Assembly (NCBI RefSeq): GCF_024323335.1
Contig: NC_066579.1
Location: 126,006,854 to 126,070,853 of the forward strand
Length of the DNA stretch: 64,000 nt
Origin: Lathyrus oleraceus
Lineage: Eukaryota; Streptophyta; Magnoliopsida; Fabales; Fabaceae
Reading direction: 5' to 3'
Below are positions 12,084 to 23,260 of this stretch, piece after piece; within the stretch, counting starts at the first letter, position 1; each line of letters begins with the position of its first letter. A program made the translations under genes and the position numbers. The notes under the pieces are model-generated. The model was given only the letters and a program-made list of their open reading frames with translations. It was not told the DNA's origin and ran no database searches.

Positions 12084-12658
12084 AAATATTGGCTAAAACA
12101 TACATCAGATCATATGTTTCTCAAGACAATAATCAAAGTATCAGTTCAGCAGCAGAAGTAATAAAACACACATTACTAGCTAAACACATATTAAACACAC
12201 ATGCGCTTGTGCTCCACCTCTCCCTCCAGCTAGCACTAGTCTGCTCAACACAGACAAAACACTTCCCCTTCTAACATCACATGTAACATAGAACACCTCC
12301 CCATCTATCATCACCTTCAACATCACCTATAGCATACAGTTTAACATCATCTCCAACATCATCTGTAACATCATCTATAGCATATAGTATAGCATAGCTA
12401 CTTTAGCTACTTCTCCCTTTTTAGCCAAAAGAGACCAAAGATACAAAATAAATGTCTATTCAGTCACACAAATAGAATTTCAAAGCAGAGTGTTATGTGT
12501 TACAGGTCCAAGAACATATACAGCTTTATACAAGCTGAGATAAAAATCCATCAAACCAGAAAAATACATATTAAAGCAGCAGAACATAACTGCCAAAAAA
12601 AACAGAACAACCATCACAGCACACCATCAAAAGAGTGGGGGACAACTTCAACAAAAAG
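12084..12658 (-). other. Copia 3' untranslated region
   Basis: About 575 bp between the third ORF and the PPT, with no credible ORF. At ~12296-12400 it holds a short degenerate repeat of AACATCATCT/CTATAGCATA units. Nothing else recognised. Confidence 0.6.
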
Positions 12659-13174
12659 CTAGTCAGAAACAGAATTGCCACTTGATTCATCTTTAGTTGC
12701 AGACCTCTCACTAAAGGTTTGGGCTTCTGCTTCCTTGGCATGTCCAATATTCTCTCTTTCAGCTTGCTCCAAGCTTTGAATCAGAGCCTTCAACGCTTCT
12801 TTCCTGGCTTTTTCTACCCTTATCTCTGTATCTAACTCTTTACAAGTTTCCTTCAGCTCAACAATAAGACCACTTTTGAGGCTGACTTTTTCACAGCAGA
12901 TGTCATGACAATGTCTTCGACATGACTGTCTTCAAACAATTTGTAGTGAACTGATAGAGGAGGTTTTCTTCTACTAGAAAGGTCATTTGTATTCAGAATC
13001 CCAGGGTGTTAGCTCAAGATAATCCCAAAAATCATTTAGGGAAAAGCTATAGGCAACTTTACTGCATTTGTAGAAGCATGTTTGACAATTTGTTCAAACA
13101 TAAATCTACCATAATCAAATTTCAGCTTGGTTCCAACAGCAAAGATAAATTTTCCATGGGCATTTGAAATTGTG
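12659..13174 (-). pseudogene. Copia third ORF, C-terminal part
   Basis: Continuation of the third ORF beyond the solo LTR. Immediately after the insertion point the minus strand reads a block with GKFIFAVGTKL and RFMFEQIVKHA, the expected continuation of a plant-transposon-protein-like domain. Frame changes follow near 13030 and 12890. The last ~65 codons (12850-12659) are rich in Glu, Lys, Ala and Gln with heptad-like spacing, suggesting a coiled coil, and end SSGNSVSD at a TAG (12659-12661). Function unknown; in SIRE-type elements the third ORF sits in the place where retroviruses have env, but I see no signal peptide or membrane segment here. Confidence 0.6.
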
Positions 13175-13179
13175 GAGAT
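13175..13179. repeat. Target site duplication GAGAT (left, solo LTR)
   Basis: GAGAT precedes TGTAAGACCCC and is repeated exactly at 15207-15211 after CCGCTACA. Confidence 0.95.
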
Positions 13180-13551
13180 TGTAAGACCCCAATTTTGACC
13201 CTAAGATCCCTCATGGCATCATAACATTGCATTTGCATTGCCTCAAGGATCTTTAGCATCTTGGTTCCCTTTGCCTTTGGGTGGGACTCCTTGTGATTGG
13301 TTTGAGATCACCAAGCATGCTTGAATTATACATCATTGTTTCTCTTACTTTTGTTTACTAACCAAAAGCACAAAAATGTGTCACTAACATCTTTTGTTTG
13401 AAGCTTGAGTATCATCCAAGACACTTTGTGGCTTCTATTTAGATGATCAGGCAACACAAGGGAATGGCTTGAGATACTTCCAACAGGTTCAAATGGGGTC
13501 TATTCGGCAGTCAAAACGTTAATCTTGAAGGAGAAAAACTTTGTTCATGAG

Positions 13552-13665
13552 CTGTCATGCTCGCTAGGCGAGCAGAATGGGTCGCCTAGCGAGTCCCAAG
13601 AAAAGCCACCAGAATCACCTACGCTCAGAGGAATTTCTTGAACTGTCATGCTCGCTAGGCGAAGC
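13552..13665. repeat. GC-rich CGCTAGGCG palindromes in the solo LTR
   Basis: CTGTCATGCTCGCTAGGCGA occurs twice as a direct repeat (13552 and 13643, 91 bp apart). The first copy extends into a perfect palindrome, CTCGCTAGGCGAGC is not fully self-complementary but its arms GCTCGC/GCGAGC pair, and TCGCCTAGCGA (13582-13592) is an inverted copy. The region could form a hairpin in the U3 of the LTR. Confidence 0.75.
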
Positions 13666-13673
13666 CCACGTAT

Positions 13674-13702
13674 TTAAAATAAATAAATAAATAAATAAAA
13701 TA
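13674..13702. repeat. AAAT microsatellite
   Basis: About six AAAT/AATA units in a row inside the solo LTR. Confidence 0.9.
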
Positions 13703-13908
13703 TAACAGAAATTTTTTGGACTTGGGCCTCTCTCATTTGAGCCCAGAGGTACACAAAAACCAGGTTATAAATTCAGAGTTTCAATGAAACAAAATTCCAT
13801 TCTATTCCTTACCCTGGCAGGAAAAAGAAAGTGAGAGAAGAACTAACAGAGTTCAGAGCAACCTCCAGAGACTGAAGGGAACTCATCGGCAAAGAACCAA
13901 TTCCCTCT

Positions 13909-13916
13909 TATATAAA
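13909..13916 (+). promoter_or_regulatory. TATA box of the solo LTR
   Basis: TATATAAA about 730 bp from the LTR start. It is the best TATA match in this LTR and is followed by a pyrimidine-rich leader. Confidence 0.55.
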
Positions 13917-15206
13917 CTCTCAGATTGCTTTGCAAACCCAACCGGGCAATTCAATTTCATTCGATCTCTCCAATCAGGTTTCCCTTATCCCCATTACTCT
14001 ATGCTTTTAATTTGAATGCTCTGAATGTATGAGGTATTATGGGTGAATTTGATACCCTTTTGATGCATGTGTTTGACAAGAGGTTTAGGCCTCCTACCGT
14101 TGGTTGCTTTTTGTGAGCTTTTTGTGAATTTTAATGGCATGATTCATGTGGTTACATTTTGATTTAGGGGGAACTCTTTATTACCCTATCTTGTTTCTCT
14201 AACCTGTTTGTTGAGTTTTGTTTTGTGAGGGCTCACGTGACTCTTGCAGAGATGGTTTGCCTAGCGTTTCACTTTATTTGTGGGATTCCACCTGGAGGTC
14301 TATTCCGATTACCTGTACTGACTCACTTTCTTTGATGGTGTTTAGCTTGGGAATCTCTGGTTTTCTTACCTCTTAAATTACTGTTGCTTCGGATCTTTAT
14401 CCGCGTGGTACGTTATTTTTCCCGCATTTTATCGCTTTCTTAGGTTTCATATAGCCTCTCGTGGCATGTCATTTAAGGTAGTGTGGTTCCTTCATCGAGG
14501 ACTGCCTTTTTGCATGAACATTCCTAAACACCCCAAACTCATTGATTTTTCTTCTCCTAAGAACACGTTATCTCCTTCTACTACAGGTGAGTAAGTCTCC
14601 AAAGGTCGAGCATCCAGTAGATTGCGTAGTAACGTCGTTCACCCCAAAACACAACCCTTACCCCATAGGTGATCGAACTACGTTTTGCTCTGATTTTCAT
14701 CCTAGATGAGATACGTAGGCATAAGACGCGATGTCTTAGCGAGCACACTCCCCCTAACCCATAGGTAGCCGAGCTATGAAGACTCTGATTCTCAGATTCA
14801 GATGAGATATGTATGCAGTGGATGCGACGTCCGTGCGAGTCATTTTCTTTTGACCCTCCTTTTAGTAAGTAGTACATTAGATAAACATACACACTTTTCT
14901 CATCCCTTCAATCATGTTTGCACAAATAAATTTTCACAAAAATAACAACAACCTTACAAAAAATGTGAAAAGAGCTCCCTAGGAGTAGCTAGGATGCTTT
15001 GGGTGCCTAACACCTTCCCATTGCATAACCAACCCCCTTACCCAAATCTCTGACATTTTACTAGTTTTTGATTTGATAAAACTTTTAGGTTTTTGTTCGC
15101 TTTCTAACCATTCCTTTGGATAAATAGAAGTGCGGTGGCGACTCGACTTGTATGATTTACCTTGGATTTAGTCAATATCTCTAATGGTAATGAATTCCCC
15201 GCTACA

Positions 15207-15211
15207 GAGAT
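15207..15211. repeat. Target site duplication GAGAT (right, solo LTR)
   Basis: Exact copy of 13175-13179. Confidence 0.95.
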
Positions 15212-16575
15212 GTGGTTGGTAGGTACCCAATTTGCAGACCCTATCTTATGCAATCTGGCATACTTAATAGTCAACTTCCCAGCAGGGAGATTTTTACTAG
15301 ACAACTCATTCACCTGTCTTGTTGTAATTTCCCTACATACCTCATTATCTGTGGCTTCCATTTCACATGCACCTTCTGTACCTCTTCCTAGAAACTTATT
15401 AATCACAGTGGGAGAAAAAGTGATACACTTCCCTCTTACAAACACATTACAAAATTCCTTGTTGTTTTTATCAGCAATATCTTCAGGAATGTTGACAACA
15501 AATTCCTTAACCAATCCTTCATAGCACTGAGATAACCCAGCCACAGTCTTCATTAATCCAACATTTTTAATTAGGTCCATGACCTCTTTGACCTCAACAG
15601 CAGCCTTTCCTAACTCTCTCTCTCTACAACAACACCCTTCTTTGGATCACAAACTTCCATTTTGCTGCTCCATCTTCAAGATTGAAAGAGATATTGTCCA
15701 AGTGTATAGCATCAACTTCATAGGGGACTTCCTAACAGGTGTCCTCTTCACAGGGGAGATGTCAGGGACATCTTCTTCAACATCTTCATCAGACTCAGAA
15801 ACTTCTCTCACCTTCCTCTTCTTCACATCAACTTTGCTTCAAGATTTTAAGGGACCTACACTAGTAGTCTTCTTAGCAGTTTTGGATGATATCATTTCAG
15901 CCACAGACCTACCTTTTCTAGTCTTCATCCTTTTAGCCACACTAGGCTTTAAGTGATGAAGTAAGCTATCCTCTTGATCATCCGAACTATCATCCTCTAG
16001 GCCAATCAAATTGTGTGCAGAAACATGCTTCTCAGAATGTGAAGCATTGGCAGTTGTAGATGCCACGGATTTTTTACCAGGCATAGTTTGCCCTAAAGAG
16101 CACAAACCTTTAGCAGCCATATCCTTTTCCGATCTAGAGGAATCATCATCCTTCTCACTATGAGGTTCAACCTCGGGAGAGGGGTCCCTTCTTGATAGAG
16201 GAGTAGAAACTCCCTTTACAGTATGTCCTTCATTGAGGATTCTAGTGACTATGTTCTTATGACACGATCAGTGTGATGCATGTCGTCCTCAGAACTAGTG
16301 GCATGAGTATAGCTAGAAGGGATACTAGAGTTGTTACCTTTAGTGGGGCATGTAGACGTAGATGCATCCATGGGATGGTTAGGATCTTCGCCTAGAATAA
16401 CAGACAGGGGAATCACATCCAAAATATCTTCATCAAGAAAGTCCATTGAATGCGTTCTATCGTTGTGAGTAGGCTTAGTAGTTTTTGAACCAAATGGTGT
16501 TTGATGTTGTGACATCTTGTTGTTTTTGTGGAAAGGTTTCAATTGCCCTAGCAGAGGAGTTTGAGGAGTAGGCAA
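15212..16575 (-). pseudogene. Copia third ORF, N-terminal part (plant transposon protein-like)
   Basis: Third ORF downstream of the copia pol, read right to left. The first ~105 codons (16575-16249) are polar, low-complexity and Ser/Thr/Asp-rich, probably disordered. A frame change near 16200 leads to a basic Ser-rich stretch (16120-15839) and then a folded-looking domain (15580-15212) with GLSQCYEGLVKEF, FVRGKCITFSPTVINKFLGRG and RLHKIGSANW. This pattern resembles the Pfam family 'putative plant transposon protein', found in many legume retroelements; I recognise the pattern but could not search. The ORF is cut at 15212 by the solo LTR and resumes at 13174. Function unknown. It follows the RNase H stop by ~150 bp. 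Confidence 0.7.
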
Positions 16576-16722
16576 GGAGTTGGAAATGTTTGAGTGGAGG
16601 TTGCGTGTGAAAAGGTAATAGATGGTATTTCCAATATTAGGTGATGATTTACCATAAATGGGGCGCTTTATTTTAAGTAAGCAGACAATAATTTGATTAC
16701 CTTTTCCATTCCAAATTAATTG

Positions 16723-19700
16723 CTACAAATTCTCATAAATACAAATCCCTAATTTCCCTCTTAGAAATTCAAATTGATTTGCATTCAAGGCCTTTGTAAA
16801 AATATCAACTAACTGCATTTCAGTAGCAACATGTTCTAGGGCTATAATTTTATCTTCCACTAGTTCTCTAATAAAATGATGACGGATATCAATATGTTTT
16901 ATCCTGCTGTGCTGAATAGGGTTCTTAGAAATATTTATTGCACCCAGGTTATCACAGTACAATGTCATGACATCTTGCGTGACATTGTATTCAACCAGCA
17001 TCTGTTTCATCCATACTAGTTGAGAACAACTACTTCCAGTTGCTATGTATTCAGCTTCAGCAGTGGACAGAGACATACAATTTTGTTTCTTACTAAACCA
17101 TGATATTAAGTTGTTCCCCTAGAAGAATCATCCTCCTGATGTGTTCCCTATCATCGGCACTTCCAGTCCAATCAGCATCATAGTATCTAGTTAGCACAGA
17201 TCCATGAGTGTACAACATCCCATAGTCACTAGTGCCATTAACATATTTCAGGATCCTTTTCACTTGGTTTATGTGACTCACCTTTGGTTCATCTTGATAT
17301 CTAGCACATACTCCTACAGCAAAGGCAATATCAGGTCTGCTTTCTGTGAGATATAGCAGACTCCCTATCATGCTTCTGTAGAGACTTTGATCCACACTGA
17401 CACCATTTTCATCTTTAGAGACTTTCAGATGAGTAGGAGCAGGTGTCCTTTTATGACTTGAATTCTCCATGCCAAACTTCTTAACAATATTTTTGGCATA
17501 TTTGCTTTGAGATAGAAAGATAGAATCTTCCATCTGCTTGACTTGTAGCCCAAGAAAATAGGTTAGTTCTCCAACAAGGCTCATTTCAAATTCAGACTGC
17601 ATTTGTTTAACAAAATGTTCAACCATCTATTTGACATCCCACCAAACAAAATATCATCCACATATATCTGAGCCACCATGAGTTTTCCTCCTTCATTTTT
17701 GACAAATAAGGTCTTATCAATGCCTCCCTTCCTGTATCCATTATCAATGAGAAACACTGTGAGTCTATCATACCAAGCCCTAGGAGCTTGTTTCAACCCA
17801 TAGAGGGCTTTCCTCAACTTATACACATGCTTTAGAAGATTTGGGTCTGTAAACCCTTTAGGTTGTTCAACATACACTTCCTCATTTAAGTAGCCATTCA
17901 AGAAGGCACTTTTTACATCCATTTGGAACAGTTTAAACTTCAGAATACATGCTACTCCGAGCAGTAGTCTAATGGACTCCAGGCGAGCTACAAGGGAAAA
18001 TGTTTCATCAAAGTCAACTCCTTCTACTTGAGTGTATCCTTGTGCTACCAATCTTGCTTTACTTTTAGTAACCATCCCCTGTTCATCAGATTTATTCTTG
18101 TAAACCCACTTTGTTCCAATAACATTTATTCCTTCAGGTCTTGGAACTAATTCCCATACTTCATTTCTATTGAATTGGCCTAACTCTTCCTGCATGGCAT
18201 TGATCCAAAATTCATTAGTTAAGGCTTCTTTGACATTTTTAGGCTCAATCTTGGACACAAAACAACCATGTGAGATCACTTCCCTTGATCTAGTGGTGAC
18301 CCCTTTATTTGGGTCTCCTATAATGAGATCTTTCGGATGATCCTTCTGAATTCTGATAGAGGGTCCCTTATTAATTTTATTAGCTTCAGGTTCAGCTTGA
18401 GTGGGTTCACTCTCATTACTTTTATCTAGGAGATCAGCTGGGGCATCATTTAGAGATGTCTCAACATCGTCTGTGACATCATTCTGTTGATCATCAACAA
18501 CAACATTGATAGATTCCATCATTACTTTTGTTCTGGAATTAAAGACCCTAAATGCTCTATTGTTTGTTGAGTAACCTAGAAATATTCCTTCATCACTCTT
18601 GGGATCTATCTTCCTTCTTTGTTCACGATCAGTCAGGATGTAACATTTACTACCAAACACATGGAAGTATTTGACAGTAGGTCTTCTTTCTTTCCAAAAT
18701 TCATATAAAGTAGTTGGAGTCCCTTTCTTCAAGGTTACTCTATTATGAACATAGTAGGTTGTGTTCATAGCTTCAGCCCAGAAGTGGTAGGGAAACCTCT
18801 TAGCATCAATCATAGCTCTGGCAGATTCTTGGAGAGTTCTATTTTTCCTTTCTACCACACCATTTTGCTGAGGGGTAATGGGAGATGAGAACTCATGACT
18901 AATTCTTTCAAATGAACAGAACCCAGCAAATTTACTGTTCTCAAATTCTTTCCCATGATCACTTATGATTCTGATAACCTGACTTTCTTTTTCTCTTTGA
19001 AGTTTTAGGCAAAGATCCTTGAATACCTCAAATACATCAGATTTTTCCCTTATAAAATTTACCCAGATGTATCTGGAGAAGTCATCCACCACCACATAAG
19101 CATACCTTTTCCCACCAAGACTTTCCACCTGCACAGGTCCCATCAGGTCCATGTGGAGAAGTTCCAGCACTCTGGATGTGGTGTCATGTTTGATCTTCTT
19201 ATATGACATCTTTGTCTGCTTTCCAATCTGACATTCCCCACAAACTCTTCCTTCATCAATATTTAACTTTGGAATTCCTCTGACAACTTCAACAAATATA
19301 ATCCTCTTCATACCTTTAAGATGCAGATGGCCTAGCTTTTGATGACATAGTTTCACTTCTTCTTCTTTGGCTAGAGTACACGTTGATGAATAACCAGTTT
19401 CTTGAGAACTCCACATATAGCAGTTGTCCTTAGACCTGACTCCTTTCATGATCATTTCATTTTTTTTATTAGTAATCAGACATTTAGTTTTTGTAAAATT
19501 TACATTTAGGCCTTGGTCACACAGCTGACTGATGCTGATTAGGTTTGTAGTCAGTCCTTTAACAAGTAGTACATTATCAAGGTTAGGTACTCCAAGGAAG
19601 TTTAGCTTTCCAATCCCCTTGATTTCACCCTTTTCTCCATCACCAAAGGTTACATAGCTGGTGGCATGAGGATGAAGGTCAATTAGAAGGTTTTTGCTTC

Positions 19701-19889
19701 CAGTCATGTGTCTGCAGCATCCACTATCAAAATACCAGTCTTCTTTGGCTGAAACTCTGAAGGAAGTGTGAGCAATCAAGTTTGTAGCACCAATCCTAGG
19801 AACCCACTGTTTTCTGTTGACAGGGATGTGGTGTTTGGGTCTAGGTTGATGATGAGAAGGAATAGGATAGCCATACAACTTAAAGCAAA
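16723..19889 (-). pseudogene. Copia pol: protease, integrase, RT, RNase H
   Basis: Polyprotein of a Ty1/copia element, read from 19889 leftward. Protease: YFDSGCCRHMTG, with the catalytic DSG. GAG-pre-integrase: the H-H-C-C residues in LCHQKLGHLHL and CGECQIGKQ. Integrase core: LLHMDLMGP (Asp), ISDHGKEF (Asp) and NGVVERKN (Glu). RT: FKLFQMDVKSAFLNG, GLKQAPRAW and the catalytic YVDD at 17653-17664. RNase H: STAEAEYIA (from 17073), LYCDNLGAI and HIDIRHHFIREL. Integrase before RT marks it as copia. Two frameshifts break it, one just after the YVDD block (near 17610) and one near 17125 before the RNase H; otherwise 17581-19889 is one open frame, so the decay is recent. The C-terminus LRGKLGI and stop are normal for the family. 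Confidence 0.93.
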
Positions 19890-21391
19890 ATGGTTTTATG
19901 TGGTGTTTTCCTTTAGGTTGTCTTTCCACAGTAATAACATCTCCATCTTTGGTGTTTTCCTTTAGGTTGTCTTTCCTTGTGATGTTGTGACATCTTTGGT
20001 TTGCCACCAGTGCGACTACACTCAGGAGTGGATTCATTGAACCCAAGGCCAGACTTGTCTCCTGCCATTTTTCCAGTCTGGAGAATTTTGTCTAAGGTGT
20101 CAGATCCACTATTTAGCATTTTGACATACTTTGTCATCTCATCCAGTTTGGAGTTCAAGAACATGGCTTCAATCTTCAACTTAGAAATGGTTTCCAAGTG
20201 TTCTGTCTTCTGATTCTCTAGTTGTGTTATCAATTTCTTCTGATTTTCCACTTGTTAACACACTTCTTCACTTCTGTAACATAACTTTCTGTAGGTAATG
20301 GCTAACTCATCAAAGGTTACTTCGTCATCACTTGAGTCTTCATCAGAACCCCCATCTTCCAGTCAAGGTAGTCACAAGATTGGCAGACTCTCCTTCTGTT
20401 TCACTTTCATCAGACCAAGTAGCAGCAAGACTCTTCTTCTGTTTCTTGAGGTAGGTCCCACATTCAGCTCTAATGTGTCCATACCCATCACAATCATGGC
20501 ACTAAACTCCTTTTCCTTGTTTGGACTTTTCATCAGATTTTGTTCTTCTTCCAGCATCATTGGACCTACTGGTGTCAAATGAGTTGTTCTTGACATTAGA
20601 CTTTGACCTTACATCCATCCTTTTCAGGAGTTTGTTGAACTGTCTCCCCAGTAATGCTACATCATTTGCCAGATCTTCATTAGTATCTTGACCACTTTCT
20701 TCCTCTTTCTCTTCAATGTTTGACATGAAGGTTGTGCTTTTGGCTTTCTTTTCATATCCATCACTCATTCCCAACTCAAATGTTTGGAGGGATCCAATTA
20801 GCTCATCCACTCTCATATTGCAGATGTCTTGAGATTCTTCTATGGCTATCACTTTCAGGGCAAATCTCTTGGGAAGTGACCTGAGAATTTTCCTCACTAG
20901 TTTTTCATTTGTCATCTTCTTACCCAGGGCTCTTAGAGAATTAGCAATTTCAAGGATATTCATATGGAATCATGAATATTTTCATCTTCTTTCATTCTCA
21001 AATTTTCAAACTTGGTAGTAAGCAGCTGCAATCTAGACATCTTTACTCTAGAGGTACCTTCATGAGTGGTTTTGAGAATATCCGAGCATATTTAGCCATC
21101 TCATAGTTGTTCACCAGTCTGAAGATGTTCTTATCAACCCCATTGAATGTAGAATTCAATGCTTTAGAGTTTTCAAGGGCTAGTTCATCCTCCTCCTTGG
21201 TCCATTCTTCCTCAGCCTTCTTATACTTCTCCTTCCTTAGTAATAACGGGATGTTCTCAACCTGTTAGAACAGCCTTCCAAGCCTTATTATCCAAGGATT
21301 CCAGGAAGGCTACCATTCGAGGTTTCCAGTAGTCATAGTTAGATCCATCCAGAATTGGAGGTCTGTGAACAGACCCTCCGTCTCTATCCAT
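19890..21391 (-). pseudogene. Copia gag with split zinc knuckle
   Basis: Gag, which would form the virus-like particle. The start ATG at 21391 opens MDRDGGSVHRPPILDG, then YWKPRM, the usual beginning of SIRE-type gag. A stop and frame changes follow at 21270-20964; the UBN2-like gag core is at 20963-20750 (LVRKILRSLPKRF, VDELIGSLQTFE). Later pieces are coiled-coil-like (20251-20100). The nucleocapsid CCHC knuckle near 19930-19890 is split by a 49-bp tandem duplication: CYYCGK lies in one frame (19950-19913) and HIKPFC in another. Not functional as it stands. Confidence 0.85.
19902..19976. repeat. 49-bp tandem duplication in copia gag
   Basis: The 26-base block beginning GGTGTTTTCCTTTAGG occurs at 19902-19927 and 19951-19976, an offset of 49 bases. 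As 49 is not a multiple of 3, the duplication shifts the frame within the zinc knuckle. Confidence 0.9.
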
Positions 21392-21441
21392 AGTACTAGA
21401 AAGTAACGTCCCAAGATCTCACCCAGAACCAGAGCAGGATG

Positions 21442-21458
21442 CCCGCTCGGATCCCAAT
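21442..21458 (-). other. Candidate copia primer binding site, degenerate
   Basis: Directly downstream of the 5' LTR the minus strand reads ATTGGGATCCGAGC. Most copia elements use TGGTATCAGAGC, complementary to the initiator Met tRNA; this site matches at ten of twelve positions. Position is right, match is imperfect. Confidence 0.5.
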
Positions 21459-22415
21459 TGAAATTCTGGTATCAAATATGAGATGTCGAAGGTAATGTCA
21501 CGACACTAATATCTGAACAATATAAACAGGATAAAAGATAAAGAAACAATAGTACAAGTGACACAAGCAATTGTTAACCCAGTTCGGTGCAAACTCACCT
21601 ACGTCTGGGGGCTACCAAGCCAGGAAGGAAATCCACTAAACATAAATAGTTCAAAGACTCTCAGTAAACAACTTCAAGGTACAGTCTTTTCACCTAATCT
21701 ATACCCGTGTGACTTCTATATAAGAACTCTTAGATAAGAGACCCTACTCACTCCCCCTCAATCACAGCAGTGATGTAAAAACATATATTACAAAGAAAGA
21801 AGACACTCTTCAAGAACACATACTTGATCTTGCTTAAAAGCTTCAACCAAGGAAACACACACTCATGCTTCAAAGCTTAGAATGGACAAATTACAACACA
21901 AAAGCCAGTCCAATTCAATCACCAATAGGATGAATGAATGGCTCAGAATACACAAGCACACACAAGACTAAAACCCTTATTCTCTCTCACTATTTTGTTC
22001 GTTTTCTTGTGTGTTAAAACCAGGTTTTCCATGCCCTTTAAATAGAAGCTTTTGAATGAGCTTGGACATCATAAAACCCTAAATCTATTTTCCTTTCATA
22101 TCTTCTTAACAGCTGATCATATCTTATTGGAAAATAAATCATCTGGTATTAGTTACTACTTGAATGGCGCGTTCAATCTCCACATCAATCACACACATAT
22201 TTGCATGAAAAGCACAATCATAAGATACATAACATTCAGACTGAATGTTCTGTATACACATGTCTTAACATCGGGTCTGACATCTCAACTAAATCCTGCA
22301 CAGCCATATTTAAACACCCTACAGGAAACTGATATCTCATGTCAAGACAACACTTGTGACAACTTGTGAAAACTCTAGGTTTTACCAAAATTGATGCCAA
22401 CACATAGAACCAACA
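21459..22415 (-). repeat. Copia 5' LTR
   Basis: 957 bp, ends TGTTGG...TTTCA on the minus strand; pairs with 11116-12068. It contains repeated pyrimidine/purine tracts but no clear TATA box that I can defend. Confidence 0.95.
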
Positions 22416-22420
22416 GAGCT
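22416..22420. repeat. Target site duplication GAGCT (right, copia)
   Basis: Exact copy of 11111-11115. Confidence 0.95.
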
Positions 22421-23260
22421 TCTGTGATGAGGAACTTCCTGAGGAGGGTAGGAATCACAATTTGGCATTGCATATTTCAATGAATTGCAAGGAGGATGCA
22501 CTGTCAAATGTGTTGGTTGATACTGGTTCATCTTTGAATGTACTTCCCAAATCAACTCTTTCTAGATTGACATATCAAGGAGCTCCAATGAGATATAGTG
22601 GCGTGATCGTCAAAGCATTTGATGTTTCTTGCAAGACTGTGATTGGTAAAATGGACCTTCCTGTGAAGATAGGTTCGAGTCATTTCCAAATTACTTTCCA
22701 AGTAACGAATATCCACCTGGCCTATAGTTATTTGTTAGGAAGGCCATGGATACATGAGGCAGAAGCCGTTACGTCAACACTACATCAGAAGTTGAAGTTT
22801 GTCAAGAATGGAAAGCGTGTTATTATCGGTGGAGAAAAGGCTTTGTTCGTAAGCCACCTGTCATCTTTCTCTTATGTAGAAGCTGAGGATGAGGTTGGAA
22901 CTCCGTTCCAAGCTCTATCTATTGTTGAGGAAAAGAGAGTTGGGGCACCTATGTCCTCCTTCAAAAACGCTCAGAAAATTGTTGAAGATGGTATTTTTGA
23001 TCAGTGGGGACAGATGATAGAAGTCACCGAGAACAAGAGTAGAGTCGGTTTGGGATTTCATCAAGGTTCATCTAAGAGTATAGCTGAAGATGTGCGATCC
23101 AGTTTCCGTAGCGGAGGGTTCATTCATGGTAATGAACAACACTTAGTTGCTGTGATTGAGGGTGATGAAGAGATGAAGACTACACCAATTTTATGATGCA
23201 TGGAAAAGCTTGCAACAACTGGACAGTTGTTGATGTTCCTGTTATTATGCATCACTCTAA
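22421..23260 (+). pseudogene. Ogre B protease, exon before the intron
   Basis: Aspartic protease, which would cut the Gag-Pol polyprotein. The catalytic DTG is at 22519-22527 in LVDTGSSLNVLPKS, followed by the flap-side strands and LGRPWIHEA near 22735. The frame continues from the segment left of the copia element. It stays open from 22462 until ~23160, where a frameshift leads to a stop at 23194; the conserved frame resumes and ends HHSK with TAA at 23259-23261, overlapping the first base of the intron. Copy D has DTW at the same site; this copy keeps the Gly. Confidence 0.88.

Larger units (their letters stand above)
13180..15206 (+). mobile_element. Solo LTR of an Ogre-related element (2.03 kb)
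   Basis: A single LTR with both ends (TGTAAGACCCC...CCGCTACA) flanked by a perfect 5-bp duplication GAGAT and no internal region. That is the product of LTR-LTR recombination removing the rest of an element. The first ~200 bp and last ~230 bp resemble the 4.6 kb Ogre LTRs and LTR F (61837 on); the middle differs. It has a TATATAAA box at 13909-13916. It interrupts the third ORF of the copia element, so it is younger than that insertion. Confidence 0.93.
11116..22415 (-). mobile_element. Ty1/copia element, SIRE/Maximus-like, with third ORF
   Basis: Complete copia element in minus orientation, 11.3 kb including a 2.03 kb solo LTR insertion (about 9.27 kb without it). It has ~955-bp LTRs, a GAGCT target duplication, a PPT, a weak PBS, gag with zinc knuckle, then protease-integrase-RT-RNase H in the copia order, and a further ORF downstream of pol. 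Large size, ~1 kb LTRs and a third ORF after pol are features of the SIRE/Maximus lineage; the lineage call is my inference from structure. It sits in the gag-pro ORF of Ogre B. Confidence 0.92.

Noticed and set aside
15162..15524. Plus-strand ORF opposite the copia third ORF
   Set aside because: Shadow of the minus-strand coding frame.
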